DNA of 64,000 nt from Iris pallida (GCA_029216955.1 JANAVB010023996.1:19301866-19365865); one strand, 5' to 3'; numbered from the stretch's first letter, positions 23,280 to 35,946 are shown. Notes: a model not told the origin generated them from the sequence alone. Numbers and translations: made by a program.

Positions 23280-26239
23280 TAAGTCCTCTTTTATCTCTTG
23301 ATTATAATTCCTGCATTACACTATTTTTATTACATAATATATTGCTTTGAATTGATTTTTTAGTGTAGAGGTATGGGTGTACATGTTACTGTTCCAGGTA
23401 GAATTACCTTAACTACAGTATGCACTTTTCTTATGGAGAATAGTGCCTAGACAAAGAAGTTCAAGAAACAAAAACAACACCAAAGGAATACAACTCAGTA
23501 AATCAGGTAAAACCTAAAGTCTGAGTCTACTGGACCAGTTGGTTCCGTACTATCAGGAAAATTTGAAATTTGGGTTGTGCTTGGCAGATTCAAGATTTAT
23601 AATCCCCAATATAAGTGGTTTAGTGGTTTTTATTACAATAAAAAAAGCTTCTCCTTCTCATCTCCTAAAACCCTAAAGCTAGATTCAAATCACTACATAA
23701 CAATTATATATACATGTGAGAACATTTACACATTATATTTCAATGATTCTATATTCACATACGTTTGGATGGTAACTAGTTCCCAAAAAGTTATAGAAAT
23801 GTTAGTTTTCTCATATCTTAATTATGTTTGGCAAGACCATGATCATCAAAAATCACTTTCGACCATGTCTTGGTTCTTTTTGGAGCAGAGAATGGCGAGC
23901 CACATCCTATGTGTGTCGATGAAGTATCGTGTTGCATTCATGTCAAATGCAACTACGGATATGGTAGCCAAGGAACATAGGTTTTTATAGTGATTGGTCA
24001 AATGTCGGGGACATAAAACATAACAATACATATGAGACTCCTGCTGTAAATAACAAAAGGAGGAAACTTGACCTTGTTACCGATGTTGCCTATGATACCA
24101 ATACCGACCGTCGAGACCTTCACGTTCTGGACATATTTTTGCAGAGGTCTACGGAACCATATAGTTATGTAAATTCCCACCAAAAAAGTCATTTCTGAAA
24201 TGAAACATCAAGTGCAAGAAACAAACTAGAGCAGCTTTCTCCACTAAAATAAAAAAAGTGTGTATGTGGGAAGGGCAATGACCCATTTTTTGAACTTCAG
24301 AACAAGAACACACTACAACATGCAGAAGCACCAACATGGCATACATAGCAATCAACATACAGCCTATGTCAATTTAGGCACAAATGTATATAAATTGTGG
24401 GTCTATCAAGAGCACACGCATAGATTTTGATCACAACATGGAACCTTTGGAATAGCTTAACAGTGGCAAGTAAAAGATAAGTAGTGTAATCATATGTAAT
24501 TAGCTCAATAGTACTTCTCATGTATGTTAATTAGCACCCAGGAGATGGAACAGACGAGCATCAGCTTGCTGTTTTAGAATTTAGACTTGACATAGGAGAA
24601 GTCTTTAACACTATGGATTTTGAGAAAGATGTAAATGGAGGTCAAATCAGGAGTGTTCAAATAGTAAAGATCTATTGTTTGTAGAAGAGGCAATATATAA
24701 ATACATGAGAACCATATGTAATTAGATGTCTTTTGAGATAGATGTATAGATGTCATCTCAACGGCTATTTATGGGACAAGGATCACTTGGAATACTGGTA
24801 TATATACAAACTACTTATATGTATTTAACAATATAATAAATTTTTTCCAGCCTGCTATAGCTGTGAAGAACCACCTAGGACTGTATTGCCCTTCTAATGT
24901 TCTTCTTCAATAAGGTCACTAACATATCAAGAGAAAGCAATCAGATAGCTAATGGAAGCTTATATACATGAAGTGCTTACATAATGCTCTTTGGAACATT
25001 ATCTTAAGGTTTGAAGAGATGCTTGGACATACATGATCATGTATTAATGTTTGTAAGTAGCACAGATTAATGCCTCACCTGAATCTTCCTAACCTGAAGC
25101 TTCTTCTGTTCATTTTGTTACCTTCTGATGCGCACACGATATTATTGTGCATTTAGTTGTTCAGGGTCAACAACAAGAAGTGATATTTCAACTGAGACAC
25201 CTCCTTCAGTTCATTTTCATAGGATATAGTTGAAATCTCATCAGGGAAATACATGTTTCTATGTGTTTACCCATGCAGACATAGAGAGATGATTTATACC
25301 CTTTATTATATATCAACTCTTTGGGATTGGCTCCTGAATCCTCACTCATGTTATATAATTTTCTTAGTGTCTCTTGTCAGGCCTTGTCGTAGATTTCCAC
25401 TTCATTCTTTTATTAATGTTATATAATTTGATTAGTGTGATATAATTTGATTAGTCTTTGACATACTTGTCTTAGCTCTATAAAGTTTATTGAATTATTT
25501 TCTTTTGTTCTGAATAGGTTCCTGAGAAAGCTTTCCACTGAAGATTTGCTTTGATTTTTTGTGCGCACGAAGGAAGATTGTTGCCGATTTACAGAAAGGC
25601 AAGCATTAGGTCATGTTTCAGATAATTTCAATACGGATGCAACTGAAGGAAACAAACATTTTTTGGGGAGCTGTTTGTAACTGTAGTTGATGCTCGAAAA
25701 CTTGCTTGTTATTTTTTATATATGTTCCAGTTTTGTTTACTTGAGCATCGATGTCTAGGTTATAAAACTACTTGTAGTTTCTTTTGAGAACATAATAGTG
25801 TACGAGATAGTGTCCCTTATTTCTTCTTTCCCATTTTGGCATTCAATGTGGCTTTTCTCTTGTGTATGCTTGACTGTGTACATCTATTATGTACACTGTA
25901 AACCAAGGTAAATCTATTATGTAAACAGTGGATCAAATGTTCAAATTGTTGCTCAAATTGCTGCTCAAATTGCTCAAATGTTCACTCATTGACTATTGTG
26001 TTTAAGTTATTATTTATTTTTGTCTGATTTATAATAGTAAAAAAAGTTAATGGATGAAAGTATAATATGATGCGCCTATATTCTTGATACCACAATTTAA
26101 TGATCGTTTAATGTATTCAGTTTAGAAACTATTAGCTTTAATTGTGGTTCCAACCAAAAATTGGAATCCAAAAATGAAATTAAAAAATGAATAGGTACGC
26201 TAATAAAATGTTGCAAAACTAGCCATACGGATAATGAAA
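23280..26239. other. CACTA-1 right arm, mostly non-coding
   Basis: About 3 kb of AT-rich sequence. It includes a minus-strand captured fragment (24073-24196) and the dispersed repeat near 25046-25132. I see no other convincing gene. Confidence 0.5.
24073..24196 (-). pseudogene. Captured fragment of inositol-polyphosphate 5-phosphatase
   Basis: On the minus strand the segment encodes MTFLVGIYITIWFRRPLQ followed by KYVQNVKVSTVGIGIIGNIG and NK. This matches the plant type I inositol-polyphosphate 5-phosphatase catalytic region, whose usual wording is KQMVGIF..WVR..LR, then VQN.KVS.VG.G.MGY.GNKGS. The frame opens after a TTTCAG acceptor-like site and ends at AACAAG|GTCAAG, which has GT for a donor. 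The next exon may be traced weakly in CYVLCPRHLTN (about 23990-24025). About 40 residues remain, so there is no enzyme activity. It is most simply explained as a host exon captured by CACTA-1. Confidence 0.72.
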
Positions 26240-26513
26240 AAGTGTTACAATTTATATTTAGGAACGAGTCGAACGTGTTCCAAACTAACATTTAGAAACG
26301 TTTCAACGATGTTCCAAAAATAATTTAGAAACACATTACATATGTTCCAACATCTACTTTTGGAACGCTGGATAACTGTTCCAAACCAAATTTAGGAACG
26401 TAGTCTAACTGTTCCAAATATTGTAATGCCACTTTTAGGAACGGTTATGATATGTTCCTAAAAATATTAGGAACATATAAAAATTGTTCCTAAAGGCCTT
26501 TTTTGGTGTAGTA
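26240..26513. repeat. CACTA-1 right subterminal and terminal region
   Basis: Dense alternation of GGAACG/GGAACA and GTTCCAAA/GTTCCTAA words, spaced 10-25 bp, ends in TTTTTTGGTGTAGTA at 26513. This is the expected TNPA-type binding array. The last base is A where the left end predicts G. Confidence 0.82.
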
Positions 26514-27012
26514 GAGGAGACTGTGCTCTGGAGGCAACAAAGTCACTACGCTTTTGGGCGACGAGAAGACTGTGTTCTTGAAGTAATAAAATCACTCCAC
26601 TTTTGGGCAACGAGGAGACTGTGCTCTTAAGACAACGAAGTCACTACTCTTTTAGGCGACGAGAAGATTGTTCCCTTGAGGCAACAAAGTTATTATGCTT
26701 TTGGGCGACGAGGAGACTGTGCTCTTGAAGCAACAGATTCACTGCGCTTTTGGGTGTTGAGGAGACTGTGCTCTTGAGGCAACAAAGTCACTGCACTTTT
26801 GGAAAATGAGGAGACTGTTCTCTTGAGGCAACGAAGTCACTTTACTTTTAGGCAACGAGAAGACTATGCCCTTGAGGCAACAAAGTTACTACACTTTTGG
26901 AAGATGAGGAGACTGTACTTTTGAGGCAACAAAGTCATTACGCTTTAAGACAACGAAGTAACTGCACTTTTGGGGACAAGGAGACTGAGCTCTTAAGGCA
27001 ACGAAGTCACTG
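26514..27012. repeat. Right part of the ~48-bp tandem array
   Basis: About ten units of GAGGAGACTGTGCTCTTGAG, GCAACAAAGTCACT and GC(G/A)CTTTTGGG continue the array cut at 1567. Units drift by substitution and small indels. Confidence 0.85.
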
Positions 27013-28189
27013 GAACATTTCTCCTCTTTCACAAAAGTGTCATGCTGTGAGTGACCTGAGCGCCATAGAGGCTACGCTTTTTGGGGGGGTTGTGCTTCCG
27101 AGGAGCTCTGAAGGAGCTGTGCTTCTATGAAGTTTTGAACTAGCCGCACTTCTGGGTAGCTGCGCTTCTGGGTGACTGTGAAGGAACTGCGCTTCTGGTA
27201 ACCATGAAGGAGCTACGCTTTTATGAAACGTCGAAGTCATTGTGCTCCTAAGAAAATTAATGATCGTCTTTGACTAGCTTAGTCAACATCTTCTTTAATT
27301 GTCGCCGCTTTTGGGGGGCTCCAGAAGCGGAAGCCCAAGATTTAGTCAAATGAATCTATTAAATTAGATTCATTGTGCTGAGTTCTAGGTTCATCCCATT
27401 ACTCTGGGGTCCTTTGACCGACTGTCCCGTGGCATGTGGATTGGACCACATAGCCTATATAAAGAGAATCTTTTTGGGTGAGACCTTGCTCGTAGTTTCC
27501 AGTCATTCCCCTGTCATGCTTGATCCCAACTTAGCTTCGGCTGTTGGTTGTAGATCTCTTTGTTCAAAGAAGCTATGGTCTTGTAGAAGAACAACTACAG
27601 AGTTTCGAGCTGCACTTGAACGTTTGGCATATGGGGTTCGAACCGAAAGAACATCTTGGAGGTCTTTGAGGTCCAAACTACCGGGTTTGAATTGATTGTC
27701 AATCCGAAGAGCCATAGGTTGTACACTGCCCTGCTCAATAATGGCTTCATTAGCCATATTGGAGTGGGAGGAGTTGCGCACCCCGTTATGCTGAAAGGGT
27801 AGCATATAGTGCTTTGAGCTTCTTACAGGAGCTATGTTCTTGCTTGGGCCAATAGCTGCTTCATTAGCCATATTGCAGTTCCTCCACATCTGACTAGGAA
27901 GTGGCTCAATCTGACGAGGAAGTGATTCTCTCTGCTACTGCTGCGCTTTTGGGGTCTGTGCGCTTCTGAAGGCTGCACACTTCTGAAGACTGCACGCTTT
28001 TGAAGACCGCACATTTTGTAGGCTGTGCTTTAGGTTGTTAGTCTTTATATGTAACCATGAAGAGTCTGTAATAGATCTTTTGTAAACATAATTTTAATAA
28101 AGAACTTTTCTTTATTTAGTCTGAGTTTTGAATCACGCAAAAATTTATGGGTCTCCTACGCTACTGACGTCTTCTGCGCTTTTTCATGC
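27013..28189 (+). promoter_or_regulatory. LTR-like or pararetrovirus-like regulatory segment
   Basis: A TATATAAAG box at 27456-27464 follows degenerate GCTGCGCTTCTGG repeats. A polyadenylation-type AATAAA lies at 28096-28101, about 640 bp downstream. Promoter and poly(A) signal with no gene between them fit a U3-R-U5 arrangement. With the 48-bp array as upstream repeats, the whole could be an old LTR of about 2 kb. I could not define its ends. Short frames between the signals match nothing I recognise. Confidence 0.4.
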
Positions 28190-28990
28190 TTCTATAGGAA
28201 CAAAACTGCATCTCATGAACAGCGAAGCCTATCTCCCCTGAGGAGTAGCAAAGGTGCCAGTCCTGCTATTATATCTCTCTACCAAGGCAAGGAGCATATT
28301 AGTGTTGGTATAGATACCACAAGAAGTTGTCAAAATAGCTTTATAGAGATCCAGTTCTTGTAACTTGTTAGTGAAGTTGTCCAAAGCCCATACGGAGAGT
28401 CGGTTCCAATGTTTAATGTCAGGGTGGATTAAACATGTCTACCTCAGGGTTGGGGCAGGATATTCCCTTCCTGCTGCAGCATAAGTATTCGCAAAGAAAG
28501 GCATCCGAACTGTTATCATGAAGGATGAATCTTCGGCCGGTACACAACTCGACTTCAAATCCCTTAAATATGTGTTATGCTTTTCGGAAGAACTATAGAA
28601 TATGTCCTTCCTCTTCTACCCAAATTTGTGGCATATCCGTCCCACCTTGGCTTGTCGGAATGGAGTTAAATCCTATGACATCTTTCGAGGAAAGCTGGCA
28701 TGAGCGTATCGGAAAGAAAGACTGCTTGACATGTCTGGGAGATATACCAACTTATCTCCTCTTTTGAAGATCCGAGCTTCTCATTTTGATTTGTGCTGAG
28801 AGTTGGCTCTAATTGCCTCTCCAAATAAAAAAAAAGAAGCTAGTTTCCTATGGGGAGCTTGATCCACGGTTAGGAAAGGTTTACCATTCATTAGGCATAG
28901 TAGCGTTCTGTCATCCTGAGATTCTAAGAGAGCTCTTCTATTAGCCAGTCCATTAGGGTCAAAATGTGGGAATATGATATGTTATAAGTC
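28190..28990. other. Possible organellar (mitochondrial) insertion
   Basis: Balanced base composition and wording such as CATCCGAACTGTTATCATGA, GCATGAGCGTATCGGAAAG and GAAGCTAGTTTCC read more like plant mitochondrial spacer than nuclear retroelement DNA. No conserved organellar gene is recognised, so this rests on style only. Confidence 0.25.
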
Positions 28991-31049
28991 CTCTTGGTAT
29001 TTCGATATGCGGAAAGCGGAAGCTAATATTTTAGCATGGAGATTTTCCTGAAGTCAACTGCAAAAGAAAACAGAGTCAAAATCATAAAAGACCACTCTTA
29101 TGAGTGAAGAAGAAACTTAAGTGATTTCTAGTTTTTAACAGTTCTGCACAAATGATGGATGGCACGACATAATATGACAGTCTCCATTTCTACGCATACA
29201 AATATGACAGTTTATGTTCTGCGTACACAAAAGGACAAATTTATTTTGCACAGTGTCATCTGCTCTCTGTTGAAAAAAAAGAGCGTGCACGATCATTGTG
29301 TATAGCGTTGTGCATTTTAAGTAAACAAAGAGCGCGATTCATGAAACTATGCTTAGCGCATTTTGTTGACCAACACTTTGAAAGAGGTGGCGCATATTGA
29401 GATTAGCGCGGCGCCAACCAACACTTTGAAAGAGGTGATTGGCGCCGGCTGTGGTCCGCGCCAACTATCAAAAAGTGCCTGCTGTATTGTTCATTGTCTT
29501 TCCTGATCGAATCTCACCTCCAAGAGCGGGATTCGCTTCTTCGGCCCTAGCTGACGGCGGCGCATGCCTTGGCACCCTCAATGACGGTGCTCGTGATGAA
29601 GCTCCGGCCACGCCCTTACCCTTTTTCTGTCGCAGATCTCTTCAGCCCCATTGCTGCTGATCAAGGAAACTTTGAAAGCTCGAAAGAGGAAGGAGACAAA
29701 GAGGATTCAAGAAAACAGAAAAGAACTCTCTCTATCTTCCAAGTGGGGTATTTATAACCCTAAGCCACCGCTTTAAGTCCGCGCAAATCTCATGCGGATC
29801 AAAACAACAAAATTGTTAGGATTCTATGAGCACAAAATCTTCTGAATTTCTGGCACGCTTCTTATTCAAAGTATTTCAAATTTTAAAATTTTAATCTTGT
29901 AGAAGTTAAAAATTCCCAATAGAATGCGTCGCACCATTTACAGATAGCATAAAATGTTATCTATTAAATGGTGCCATCCATCAGATAGCGCCAAGCCACC
30001 ATGTGGCAATCTTCTTCAAGAAGTTAAATCATCAGTCATGATGACTGACAACACGACAGTCGAAAAAATCTCTCTTCGAGTTCTGTGCACACGCCGCTCA
30101 AGAAGGATTTTTGTCAGATACTCTGCGTCAATGTTGGATCGCACAGATCAAACATAACTCAAATAGCGCTATACAATAAAAATGCCACCACGTAGCAATC
30201 TTCCTTGAGAAGCCAAATATTACAACTTTTAGAAAGATCTGTCATGATGACTGTCAGTCACTTTCTTAGCACCATTTACCAAATGTCACAAAGTGATAAA
30301 TTTTACACAGACTCGACACACAATGCCATTCACAGTTGGCGCCCATCAACAGAACACATCATTCATCAAACTGGCGCCAATCAATCATCATCCAGAAGCA
30401 GTTAAAGATAGCGTGGCACACATGCCATTAATCTCAAAGAACGTGCGCCCGATACTGCCTATGACCAAGCGCCTTTCTCTTACAGAAAGCCACGTATCCC
30501 ATGTAGTTAATTTAACCGTTGACGTCAATGGATGAATCGATACATGGCGCACAAAGCAGTACACAATCAGTGTACCTTTGTACTGTACGCCAATTACTGT
30601 AACTTTCTGACAGTTATCCCAAACTCTATAAATAGAGTTCTAAAATCAATTCTCATTCAACACACACTTATCATTGACTCCTGGCAAGAATTCTCGATTG
30701 GCCCGACAATTCACTATCATTTTCGCAATAAGATCAAGGGCTTTTCTTCTCCAATATCGTATCGTCCAAGGGATAAAGTGATCGTGTTCTGATCAGATTC
30801 CTACAGTTGTATTTTCTCAGAATCAAATTATACTTTGTACTTTCTTTCTTAATTTGTATTTAAGTTTTTTTAAGGAAACTTTTGTTTTTGCAAACAACCG
30901 TCTCGTGGTTTTTTCTATATGAATTTTCTACGTAAAAGACTATGTGTCTGTGATTTGTGTTTGCCATTTTTGGTTTGTGTACTTTTGCTCGGTTCTCTTG
31001 TAACGCTCTCTAGTTTGGAGGAACTTTTTTTGCACTTCGTTCCCAACAC
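28991..31049 (+). promoter_or_regulatory. Retroelement-like regulatory region with TGACGTCA and TATA box
   Basis: GCGCCAA words recur from 29280 to 30480. A direct repeat (GCCACCATGTGGCAATCTTC at 29995, diverged copy at 30184) precedes a TGACGTCA palindrome (30520-30527) and TATAAATA (30627-30634), 100 bp apart. An AT- and T-rich leader-like stretch follows to TTCGTTCCCAACA at about 31048. TGACG motifs upstream of TATA occur in caulimovirid and some LTR promoters. No viral or retroelement protein is visible, so origin is unresolved. Short frames here look non-coding. Confidence 0.35.
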
Positions 31050-32027
31050 ATAGCTGCGGAGGCAACTATATCAGTCATATCCAAATATGCACTATTGTTA
31101 ATCGGTCTTTTTCAAAATTAGATTTGAGGAACCACCTCTTGAGTACAACTAATCTACCATCAAATGTCTATGGGGCAACAGCTCGAGGTCTTCCTCTAAT
31201 ACAAGATTAATAAAATCAAAGCCATTTTTATGTGAGTAAACATCCATATCTCTTTTTGGGGCACCATGCTCGAAAGGCCAATACACGCAGTTGCCCATAA
31301 AATGGCATGTTTCCCATTACATAAAATACTAATATGTTCTTCCAATATTCCAAAGTCTCATAGAGGTCATTCGTAGTAATCTCGACCACCTTCTTTCCAT
31401 TCATGACAATGACACGATATATTGTAGATCGATCTCTTCATAAACCACCGACGGTCTACACACCTCCGTCTATGTCACTGTTTTTTACCATGCCCCACGC
31501 ATGCGTCCCCTTGTCTTCGTATCTAACTAGCTGAGGTTTGCCCCTCCGCCTCCTGTAATACCTCATTCCTTTTATGCATGCTCCCCTCCATCCCCCGTGT
31601 AGTAGCGCTACCGCAGGATTCTTGCCTTCTATCCCCTTAGCCCGCTAAAGCATAGTATTTCATCCCAGGTCTGGGCCGCTGCTCTCTCCCTCTTTGCCCT
31701 TGGAATTACCTCTCCTCACTCCCTACCTGAGGCATAACATAGGCTTCCTACGGCAAGGCCATTTTATTCTTTCGTCGCCTTTCAACCGTCTTCCAACCTC
31801 CGGCCTCTTCTCGGAGATTCATCGCATACTTCTCCGTATGACCGACCCCTATAGGATGCCGACCACCCACCGTGAGCCCAACACCTGGATCCACTTGATC
31901 ATAGGAAGGATCTATCGTAGCCAAGGTTCCTTCCCTACCGATTCCCTTTTCGAACGACAGCATTGCCATACCAAACGTTCATGTCCCAAGATCGACTCTA
32001 TGAAGAGAAACCCCTAGCACCGCTACC
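31050..32027. other. Second possible organellar insertion
   Basis: C/T-rich sequence (31420-32020) with no TE hallmark. It includes CCTATAGGATGCCGACCACC and AGGTTCCTTCCCTACC. A 107-residue frame at 31694-32017 has no recognised motif. Composition suggests plant mitochondrial spacer; no gene anchors this. Confidence 0.25.
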
Positions 32028-32137
<110 letters not shown>

Positions 32138-32156
32138 GGGTCCTTCTATAATACAT

Positions 32157-32304
32157 GGGATGTATCAATACATCTCAAACAATTGTATTGAAAATTATGA
32201 AAGGTGTTTACTTTGACTTTGACTTTACCTATTACTTTGACTTCGGCTTAATCTAAACCATTGGATCAACATCCAATGATTCAGATTTGGGATGTATCAA
32301 TACA
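32157..32304. repeat. 16-bp direct repeat pair, possible MITE remnant
   Basis: GGGATGTATCAATACA occurs at 32157-32172 and 32289-32304, 132 bp apart. They flank CTTTGACTTTGACTTTACC-type text. The segment sits between microsatellites and begins AGGGTCCTTCTATAATACAT. No clear terminal inverted repeat, so the class is uncertain. Confidence 0.5.
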
Positions 32305-32334
32305 AATTTTTCAAAGGACGTATTGAAGAAATTT

Positions 32335-32336
<2 letters not shown>

Positions 32337-32386
<50 letters not shown>
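32337..32386. repeat. (AT)n microsatellite
   Basis: About 50 bp of uninterrupted AT. Confidence 0.95.
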
Positions 32387-32390
<4 letters not shown>

Positions 32391-32509
32391 TTTTTTTTAG
32401 GGTGCCCACTTATTAATGGTGCTTGGAGGCATGCCTCCAAGGGGGCTCGAACCCGTGCCACTGTACCAGGGTGCTCCACCGTTCCCAACGGGCTACGGCC
32501 ACGGGGACA
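32391..32509 (-). mobile_element. tRNA-derived SINE
   Basis: On the minus strand it begins GTCCCCGTGGCCGTAGCCCG. It has an A-box-like TAGCCCGTTGGG (32484-32495) and a B-box GGTTCGAGCCC (32443-32453), about 40 bp apart as in RNA polymerase III promoters. It ends near a run of A (minus strand) at 32391-32399. Length is about 115 bp. AT microsatellites flank both sides, so no target duplication can be read. Confidence 0.68.
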
Positions 32510-32569
<60 letters not shown>

Positions 32570-32594
32570 TAATATATATATATATATATTTATT

Positions 32595-32634
<40 letters not shown>
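32510..32634. repeat. (AT)n microsatellite with interruptions
   Basis: AT dinucleotides broken by AATATATAATA and TTTATTATTGT. Confidence 0.95.
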
Positions 32635-32635
<1 letters not shown>

Positions 32636-33584
32636 CAGCCTGGTGACGCATTCTCATCGGTCGGTCCCTCGCCGAACCAGCGATTCGCCTTAAAGTGGGC
32701 AGCGGCGATGCTTCGCCCTTTTTGGAGCGCTGGGTCGGCAATATCTTGCTTGCCAACATTTTAGCAGCCCCCAGGAACAGCTCTAATAAGGACTTGTGGG
32801 ACCCTACAAATAACACCTGGAATTGGAACAAAGTCGGGATATGGGCGGGGTCCGAGGCGGTCGATTCCATTCGCAGTAGCAAAGTTCAGATCGGACCAGA
32901 CCCTGATAAGCTCGAGTGGTCTCCCGATGTCAATGGGGCATTCTCGATTAAGTCATCCAGAAGAGTGATCCTAGGTAATGCAGCTCCATCTCCTACTATT
33001 GCATCCTTCTGGTATACCTGCATTCCCAAGAAGTGGTCCTTCCTCCTCTGGAGAGCCCTTCTCAACATCCTACCAACTGATGACACTCTCAACACCATCG
33101 GGTTCAGCCTTGCTTCAGCTTGCAATTGATGCTCTGATCGACAGTCGAAAACAGTCAACCACATCTTCAGCCAAGGGGATCTACCGATCAAGGACTGGAG
33201 AGCCCTTTTCCAGCGTTGCAGATTGCCTCATGGGGGCGACAACATTCACCACCTCATGGCAACCTAGGCTTCCGCGTCCCATGGTCACCATCATCGTTGC
33301 GACCGCAACGTGGGTGCTCTGGAAAAATAGGAACAAGGCTAGATATGAAGGACGCCAGTACAACGGAGACCAACTAATATGGTAGACCATTCGTCAATGC
33401 CGCAAACGGAGATCACTCTGCAAACATGGCCAGACAGATTTCTGGAACACTCTCCAAGCCTCGGATTAGCCGTGTTGACTCTAGTTTTTCTCCTCTTTTG
33501 TCAGTATACGTGTATAGGCTTCGACATTTTGTGCCTTATGGTATACTTGTAAAGGTCCGGCCTTCATGAATAAAATGGGTGGTT

Positions 33585-33587
<3 letters not shown>
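32635..33587 (+). pseudogene. LINE (L1-type) 3' end with zf-RVT remnant
   Basis: The frame from 32695 to 33129 encodes the zinc-binding reverse-transcriptase-associated domain typical of plant LINE C-termini: LEWSPDVNGAFSIKSS, FWYTCIPKKWSFLLWRALL and NILPTDDTL. A stop follows ASACN at 33127. The domain continues degenerately (CSDRQSKTVNHIFSQGD, DWRALFQRC), and the C..C zinc motif is damaged. A 3' region ends with AATAAA (33569-33574) and runs into an AT tract. The reverse-transcriptase core is absent, as expected of a 5'-truncated insertion. Confidence 0.75.

Positions 33588-33588
<1 letters not shown>

Positions 33589-33673
<85 letters not shown>
33589..33673. repeat. (AT)n microsatellite
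   Basis: About 85 bp of uninterrupted AT. Confidence 0.97.
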
Positions 33674-33675
<2 letters not shown>

Positions 33676-33815
33676 CACACGAGCCAATGTGCCTCTAGCC
33701 TAGTTAAAATGACTGATAGCCAAGGGGTAGTGGTGAGGCATGCGGTCTGAGTGGTTATATATATATATAGGCTATCAGTCATTTTAACTAGGCTAGAGGC
33801 ACACTGGCTCGTGTG

Positions 33816-33817
<2 letters not shown>
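33674..33817. repeat. Near-perfect 48-bp inverted repeat in AT array
   Basis: Arms 33674-33721 and 33770-33817 match at 47 of 48 bases (one A/G difference). The 48-bp spacer contains GGTAGTGGTGAGGCATGCGG and a short AT tract. Part of one arm plus the spacer recurs in direct orientation at 33907-33955. The spacer resembles the head of a tRNA-derived sequence, but no B-box is present. Confidence 0.85.
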
Positions 33818-34749
<932 letters not shown>

Positions 34750-35946
34750 TTTGGAATTTTTAATTTTTATTTGATTTTATTATGATTAACTTTATAATCA
34801 TTGGAAGTCATACAGAAGCTTGTAGTTGTGCTATGACCATACTAAGGTCATATGACCTCTAGATAGCTTATATATGTATTATTTAGCTATTTTATATTTT
34901 TCTATAATTTTTGGACATAGGTATTTAATATTTAAGGGTTTATTATTTTTAAGGAATTTCAGGATATCCTCTGAAGTCATCAGAGTTATTTAAGACCAAA
35001 TATTTTTATTTGGGATCTAGATGACTAAATATATTTTTCTAGAATATTCTAGGAGTTTCTAGATTTTTCTAGAATTTTTGGTGATTTTTAGAAATTATGT
35101 CTATAGGCTTTTGGGATTTACTGTGGGTTCATACGGAGGTATTTTGAGACCAAATAATTTTATTTAGGTTCTAGATACTTGGAAATATTTTCTAGAATTT
35201 TGTAGAACTTTTGTAAATCTTTCTGCAATTTCTAGGAATTTATTTGGAGTTATTTGGAATTAAAATGACTTTTAAATCTTTTTCTGTAATTAATTACCCA
35301 GTCAGCAGCACACAGTCATTATCCTAGCCCACCCGTCAGCCACCCAGGTCGAGCGAGACAGGCCACGTGTCAGCCCAATCAGTGGATGACTGTGTAGCTT
35401 CTTTTTGTCAATTTTGGAGCTTTTTTTATCTCGATGATTCTCCGACTTCGCGGAGCGATTGCGGACAGCCCCGTACTCGTTTTCATGCGTCATTTTTTGT
35501 TGGAATCGTCTTGAGGTCGGCTATTAGAATTCATAATTTATTTACTAATATTTTGTTTGTGAATTTCTGGTGATTTATTTGAGTGTCGGTTGTCCAAAAC
35601 TAGACACATCGTACGGTTTTCGAGATTTCAGGAGATCCTGAACTCCAATTTGTGATCCGTTTGAAGTTTTGGAAAGATGACACGATGATCTAAAACATAT
35701 AAGTTTTCCAAAAATTTAGAAATTCGTTTATATTTTATTTATTACATTGAACTCAAATTTGAACGGTAATTCACCAATTTGGTCACGATTAGCCATAACA
35801 GCAATAACTTTTGACAAATTACGATTTTGCAGCGCGGTCAATTCTGGCGTACTCGTGGTGCTGAAATCAACCGACATGCACTCTCAAATTAATGAGTTCA
35901 TGACGTTTGACTTGTTAGTCAATGATATGTCTCGATTTGTATGACA
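34750..35946 (+). mobile_element. Decayed Tekay-like LTR, left part (split by CACTA-2)
   Basis: TATTTGAGTGTCGGTTGTCC and GATCCGTTTGAAGTTTTGGAAAG (35577-35675) align to the LARD-2 LTR at 56521-56612. The surrounding AT-rich text, rich in TTTCTAGAATTT, matches LTR style. It continues after CACTA-2 at 45135. The start is uncertain. Confidence 0.55.

Larger units (their letters stand above)
1568..26513 (+). mobile_element. CACTA-1: 24.9 kb CACTA (En/Spm-like) transposon, defective
   Basis: The left end is CACTACACCAAAA at 1568. The right end, read on the minus strand, is TACTACACCAAAA at 26513. The element is flanked by GAG at 1565-1567 and 26514-26516, and removing it restores the 48-bp repeat ...GACGAGGAGACTG. 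Inside are a TNP2-type transposase pseudogene (3722-7348), a TNPA-like pseudogene (10229-23279) split by LARD-1, two captured gene-like fragments, and GGAAC/GTTCC-rich subterminal regions. Without LARD-1 the element is about 13.8 kb, a normal size for plant CACTA elements. Both genes are broken and the outermost base of the right end is changed, so I infer it is immobile. Confidence 0.92.

Noticed and set aside
23577..23990. A 137-residue frame in the right arm of CACTA-1
   Set aside because: Low-complexity AT-rich coding and no recognised motif; treated as non-coding.
32443..32509. A genuine tRNA gene
   Set aside because: Only A- and B-box-like words are present; acceptor stem and anticodon arm do not fold, so a SINE fits better.
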